Assembly (NCBI GenBank): GCA_002343325.1
Contig: DDSG01000134.1
Span: 1 to 7,678 of the forward strand
From: Phycisphaerales bacterium UBA2396
GTDB lineage: Bacteria; Planctomycetota; Phycisphaerae; Phycisphaerales; UBA1924
Direction: 5' to 3'
Length of the DNA stretch: 7,678 nucleotides
Shown here: positions 5,283-7,678 of the stretch, piece after piece
Layout of the letters: each line of letters opens with the position of its first letter
Position numbering within the stretch: position 1 is the first letter of the stretch
Notes under the pieces: generated by a model
The model's input: only the letters and a program-made list of their open reading frames with translations
What the model was told of the DNA's origin: nothing
Database searches by the model: none
Position numbers and translations under genes: made by a program

Positions 5283-5340
5283 ACGACTTTGATTCTAGCG
5301 ACACACGCCGACGGACCCCGCCGCGCTCGCGTTCCTGACC

Positions 5341-5481
5341 ATGACCACCACGCCGAGTTTCCGCGCGGAGTTCAAGGCGTGCGAAGGCGGAAAAACCGCC
5401 GTCTCCATGGCCCGCTGGGTCAACACGCGGGGCGAAAAGGGGCCGTGGTCCGAGGTCACGACGGCGACCGTCGCGGCGTAA
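5341..5481 (+). CDS. Repeat copy 3: 46-residue FN3-like C-terminal fragment
   Basis: The ORF MTTTPSFRAEFKACEGG-KTAVSMARW, then VNTRGEKGPWSE and VTTATVAA, is 46 codons long. The same frame is open upstream to a TAG at 5296 and would read THTPTDPAALAFLTMTT, so family-like sequence extends before the ATG. The final strands (WVNTRGEKGPWSE...ATV) resemble the last strands of a fibronectin type III-like domain. From memory, larger planctomycete hypothetical proteins end in this same sequence with a DPxxLxFL stretch before it. That makes the ATG probably an internal codon of a truncated gene rather than a true start. No ribosome binding site is seen. It lies head-to-head with the zinc-ribbon gene and is followed by an 8-bp dyad at its stop. 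Confidence 0.45.
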   Translation: MTTTPSFRAEFKACEGGKTAVSMARWVNTRGEKGPWSEVTTATVAA

Positions 5482-5497
5482 GGCATGGACATGCCTT
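5480..5497 (+). terminator. 8-bp dyad overlapping the stop of repeat copy 3
   Basis: AAGGCATG (5480-5487) and CATGCCTT (5490-5497) are exact complements separated by two bases, giving a 7-bp stem with a 4-base loop in RNA. It overlaps the TAA stop. There is no T-tract beyond two Ts. It may be a small terminator or a palindromic boundary of the repeat. Confidence 0.35.
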
Positions 5498-5670
5498 CCG
5501 CAGCACTCATCCTGGCGGCGTGCGGGGGAACGGGTGGGCCCCGGGCCGTGAGGCGCTCAGATCGATATGATCAGACGCTACACTCCGGCGCGGGCTCCGA
5601 GCAAAGAGTGCCAGCGGGGCACCGACCACGCGAGCAGTCGTCAAGTTCGGGATCGGCGAGGAGCGAGCGA

Positions 5671-6459
5671 ATGGCGCACGGCCATTTCCGCGAAGGGACT
5701 TCGGGCCAGGCCCTCAGGCTTTACCGCGACTTGGCGGATTGGTATCCCCTGCTGACGCCGGTCGGCGACTACGCCGAGGGGGCGGCGTACTACAGGAGGT
5801 TGTTCGAGACCCACGCCCAGAAACCGCCGCGAACGCTGCTCGATCTCGGCAGCGGCGGCGGGCACAATGCCGCGCACCTCAAGGGCACGCTGGCCTGCAC
5901 GCTCGTGGACATCTCGCCGGACATGCTCGCGCTGAGCCGCCGGCTCAACCCCGAGTGCGAGCACATCGAGGGCGACATGCGGTCGATCCGGCTCGGACGG
6001 TGCTTCGACGGTGTGCTCGTCCATGATGCCATCTGCTACATGGCCTCGCGCACCGATCTTGCAGCCGCGATCGCCACGGCCTTCGAACACACCGCCCCCG
6101 GGGGCGTCGCGGTCTTCCAGCCGGATTTCGTCTCGGAGGCGTTCGAGCCCGGCACGGAGTTCGGGGGCAGCGACCGGGGCGGACGCGGTCTGCGGTACGT
6201 CGAGTGGCGCTCGGTGCCTGACGCGGCGATCGACTCCTACGTGAGCGACATGGTCTATGTGCTCAAGGACGAGCATGGTGTGGTCGAGATGGTCCATGAC
6301 CGCCACGTCATGGGCCTGTTCCCTCGGGCCGTCTGGCTGGAGATGATCGCGAGGGCCGGCTTCGAGCCGCTCACGCTTGCATTCGAGCACGGGTCGTACA
6401 GCAAGACCGGGTGCGAGGTGTTCCTCGGCCGACGCGCCCTGTCGAACAACGGGGCATGA
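5671..6459 (+). CDS. Class I SAM-dependent methyltransferase, substrate unknown
   Basis: A 262-residue Rossmann-fold methyltransferase. Motif I is LLDLGSGGGHNAAHL (residues 56-70, glycine-rich SAM loop), the acidic end of strand 2 is D80 in LVDISPDMLALS, D102 lies in the GDMRS turn after strand 3, the motif IV region is DGVLVHDAICYM (113-124), and APGGVAVFQPDF (142-153) is the strand-5 region. The C-terminal part (about 185-250) is a substrate-side beta-sheet insertion ending in KTGCEVFLGRR. No signal peptide or membrane segment. I chose ATG 5671 because GAGGAG (5658-5663) is seven bases upstream and similarity begins there. The frame is open back to 5485 but that part is unlike the family. 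It could methylate a small molecule; the sequence does not say which. It is bracketed by repeat copies 3 and 4, which stand as direct repeats about 1.15 kb apart. Confidence 0.85.
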   Translation: MAHGHFREGTSGQALRLYRDLADWYPLLTPVGDYAEGAAYYRRLFETHAQKPPRTLLDLGSGGGHNAAHLKGTLACTLVDISPDMLALSRRLNPECEHIEGDMRSIRLGRCFDGVLVHDAICYMASRTDLAAAIATAFEHTAPGGVAVFQPDFVSEAFEPGTEFGGSDRGGRGLRYVEWRSVPDAAIDSYVSDMVYVLKDEHGVVEMVHDRHVMGLFPRAVWLEMIARAGFEPLTLAFEHGSYSKTGCEVFLGRRALSNNGA

Positions 6460-6474
6460 CGCAGGCGATGTCAG

Positions 6475-6636
6475 GCCGCGCTTTGGTTCCTGACCATGAC
6501 CACCAAGCCGAGCTTCCGCGCCGAGTACGCGAAGGCGGCGGGGGGGAAGACCGCCGTCTCCATGGCCCGCTGGGTCAACACCCGCGGCGAAAAGGGGCCG
6601 TGGAGCGAGGTGACGACGGCGACGGTGGCCGCATAG
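6475..6636 (+). CDS. Repeat copy 4: 46-residue FN3-like C-terminal fragment
   Basis: The homologous unit starts at GCCGCGC (6475-6481). An ATG at 6496 opens a 46-codon ORF (MTTKPSFRAEYAKAAGG, KTAVSMARW, VNTRGEKGPWSE, VTTATVAA, TAG). The spacing from the GCCGCGC heptamer to the ATG is 14 bases, identical to copy 3, and TTCCTGACCATGACCACCA is shared exactly. In frame the upstream bases read AALWFLT, parallel to AALAFLT of copy 3, and the same frame runs back to the stop of the methyltransferase gene 15 bases away. No ribosome binding site is visible. Serine in GPWSE is AGC here but TCG or TCC elsewhere. As with copy 3, this may be a 5'-truncated gene end rather than an intact small gene. Confidence 0.45.
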   Translation, partial: AALWFLTMTTKPSFRAEYAKAAGGKTAVSMARWVNTRGEKGPWSEVTTATVAA

Positions 6637-6660
6637 GCGACCGTGCGGAGAAAGACAGGG

Positions 6661-6678
6661 GCGACGGTGGCGGCGTGA
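6661..6678 (+). repeat. 18-base vestige of the repeat's 3' end
   Basis: GCGACGGTGGCGGCGTGA encodes ATVAA followed by a TGA stop. Its first 16 bases equal the end of copies 1 and 2. It begins 24 bases after the stop of copy 4. It is the shortest of the series and retains only the extreme 3' end, consistent with variable 5' truncation or a slipped partial duplication. Confidence 0.5.
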
Positions 6679-6713
6679 TCCCTACCCTGCTTTCCTTACC
6701 CGCCCGATTCCCG

Positions 6714-6719
6714 TACAAT
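6714..6719 (+). promoter_or_regulatory. Candidate -10 box upstream of the DNA methylase gene
   Basis: TACAAT (6714-6719) matches the sigma70 -10 consensus at five of six positions and lies 52 bases before the ATG at 6772. The -35 position (TTTCCT, 6691-6696, 17-base spacer) is poor. The rest of the 6679-6771 gap shows only an AAAGAGG (6736-6742) that is too far from the ATG to be its ribosome binding site. Confidence 0.35.
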
Positions 6720-6771
6720 CGCCCCGTGAGCCGATAAAGAGGATACGACTACCTCCGAACCCGGCGATTTC

Positions 6772-7665
6772 ATGGAGGAAAACGCCGCCGTGCCGCCGCC
6801 CGCCCATTCTGCCGCTTCGCTAAGACCGCTCCTAGAGGGGTGTGGGTACACGGGCGCGCGCCTGGAAGCGAAGTATCACCTCGGGCAGACGGTGATCCCG
6901 CTCGTCGGCTTCGCATCAAGCGAACGTGACATGGACTCGGCGTGCATCGCAGTGGTCGAAAGCACAGCGGACCCGGTGGCAGCGGTGCGATCGTGCTACG
7001 AGTTGGCCGCTCCCGTGGTGTGGGTGCTTCACAGCGGCTCGGTGCAGTGGTGGATACAACGGAAGGACGCTCCCGAACGCTTTGAGCCGAATTTCGCGGG
7101 CGAGTTTGCCGCGCTAGTGCGGAGGCACAAGAACAAGCTCGATCCGGTCAGCATCTACCAGGGCCGGACGCTGGCACGGATCAACCCGGCGAAGCAACTC
7201 GACTTCGTGGATGCCGGGCTGTTGCCGCTCCGCCGTGAAGAGGCGGGCAAGAAACTGCACGACACCGTCGAATCGATGATCGACGCGACGCTGAAGGCGA
7301 TGAAGCGGCCCAATCCGAGCAAGGCCGCGCTTCGCGACGTCTTTACATCGGTCTTTCGGATGCTCGCAGGAAAGATCCTGAAGGACAAGGGCATCGGTGA
7401 TTTCCCCTCCGTTGACCTGAGCAAGCCCAAGGCGGTGCTGCACGCCGTCGCGGCGCACTATGACACGACGAATACAACGCCCGCCAAGCCCGCTTCGGGC
7501 TACGACGTGCTGAAGGATGCGGCGGCGATCTTGAACGGGCCGCTCAACTTTGCGGTCGTTTCTCCCGAGTCGCTCGCGTACGTCTATGAGCACACGCTCG
7601 TGACCAAGGAGCTGCGCAAGAAGCTAGGCATTCACGCCACGCCGCCCTGGCTCGTGGATTACATG
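6772..7665 (+). CDS. N-6 adenine DNA methylase-type protein (RM/defence), 3'-partial
   Basis: The first 298 codons of a large protein that runs off the insert; codon 298 is followed directly by adapter. At 264-297, SPESLAYVYEHTLVTKELRK followed by KLGIHATPPWLVDY is the signature that precedes the SAM motif in N-6 DNA methylases (ES.A.VYE..L....R...G...TP..L). The SAM motif and the NPPY catalytic motif are missing because the fragment ends. Residues 15-107 resemble a PD-(D/E)xK-like nuclease fold: LLEGCGY (20-26), a strand CIAVVEST (58-65), then ELAAPVVWVLHSG and WWIQ (77-96). Where ExK would be expected there is E63-S-T, so the nuclease may be inactive. Residues 111-260 are a helical linker (VFRMLAGKILKDKGI at 193-207). 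I start at ATG 6772; the frame is open to 6730 and reads plausibly there, but no start codon exists. Probably a type IIG/type I-like restriction or defence methylase, not assigned to a named system. Confidence 0.75.
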
Positions 7666-7678
7666 AGATCGGAAGAGC
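7666..7678 (+). other. Sequencing adapter remnant (right end)
   Basis: AGATCGGAAGAGC is the exact 13-base start of the common Illumina adapter. It interrupts the DNA methylase reading frame directly after codon 298. Not genomic. Confidence 0.95.

Noticed and set aside
5485..5670. N-terminal extension of the methyltransferase or a separate small lipoprotein-like ORF (LILAACGG)
   Set aside because: A strong GAGGAG ribosome binding site and the family-like N-terminus are at 5671. The upstream translation is low complexity, and the lipobox-like stretch lacks a proper signal peptide.
4777..6636. CRISPR array or MITE as the explanation for the repeats
   Set aside because: Spacing is irregular and includes genes, there are no terminal inverted repeats or target duplications, and the variation is synonymous in a coding frame.

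Overview
This is a high-GC (roughly two-thirds G+C) bacterial fragment, probably from a planctomycete and perhaps the class Phycisphaerae. I base that on protein style: a membrane protein with a C-terminal CxxC...CPECG zinc ribbon, a short repeated FN3-like tail motif, and a TnaA of tyrosine-phenol-lyase length. There is no rRNA or marker gene to settle the taxonomy. Both ends are sequencing adapter (1-20 and 7666-7678). The genomic insert is therefore about 21-7665, and the genes at both ends are cut by the fragment boundaries, not by biology.

Left part (21-1933): the 3' part of moaE (molybdopterin synthase catalytic subunit) is followed by a complete tryptophanase gene, tnaA. The 94-base gap between them holds two consecutive perfect 8-bp stem-loops, one just after the moaE stop and one just before the tnaA ribosome binding site.

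Middle part (about 2040-4216): a redox or nitrosative-stress style module. It holds a small cupin, a MarR-type regulator with a C-terminal four-cysteine cluster, a CPVC thioredoxin/glutaredoxin-like protein translationally coupled to the regulator, and a group III truncated haemoglobin. A perfect 15-bp hairpin separates the thioredoxin-like gene from the globin gene. The likely reading is that the Cys-cluster regulator senses a redox, NO or O2 signal and controls the cupin, thiol protein and globin. That role is inference.

Right part (4217-6678): unrelated single genes alternate with copies of one short repeat. The order is globin, copy 1, small glycine-zipper membrane protein, copy 2, zinc-ribbon membrane protein (minus strand), copy 3, SAM methyltransferase, copy 4 plus an 18-base vestige. 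Each copy encodes the same C-terminal peptide (RWVNTRGEKGPWSE followed by VTTATVAA), is truncated at a different 5' point, and ends exactly at its stop codon. Every difference in the shared 22-codon core is synonymous. This is the most unusual feature of the window.

Right end (6772-7665): the first 298 codons of a large N-6 adenine DNA methylase-type protein. Its N-terminal region looks like a degenerate nuclease-fold domain. It is probably part of a restriction-modification or phage-defence locus that continues beyond the fragment. No tRNA, rRNA, CRISPR array, transposase or integrase is visible.
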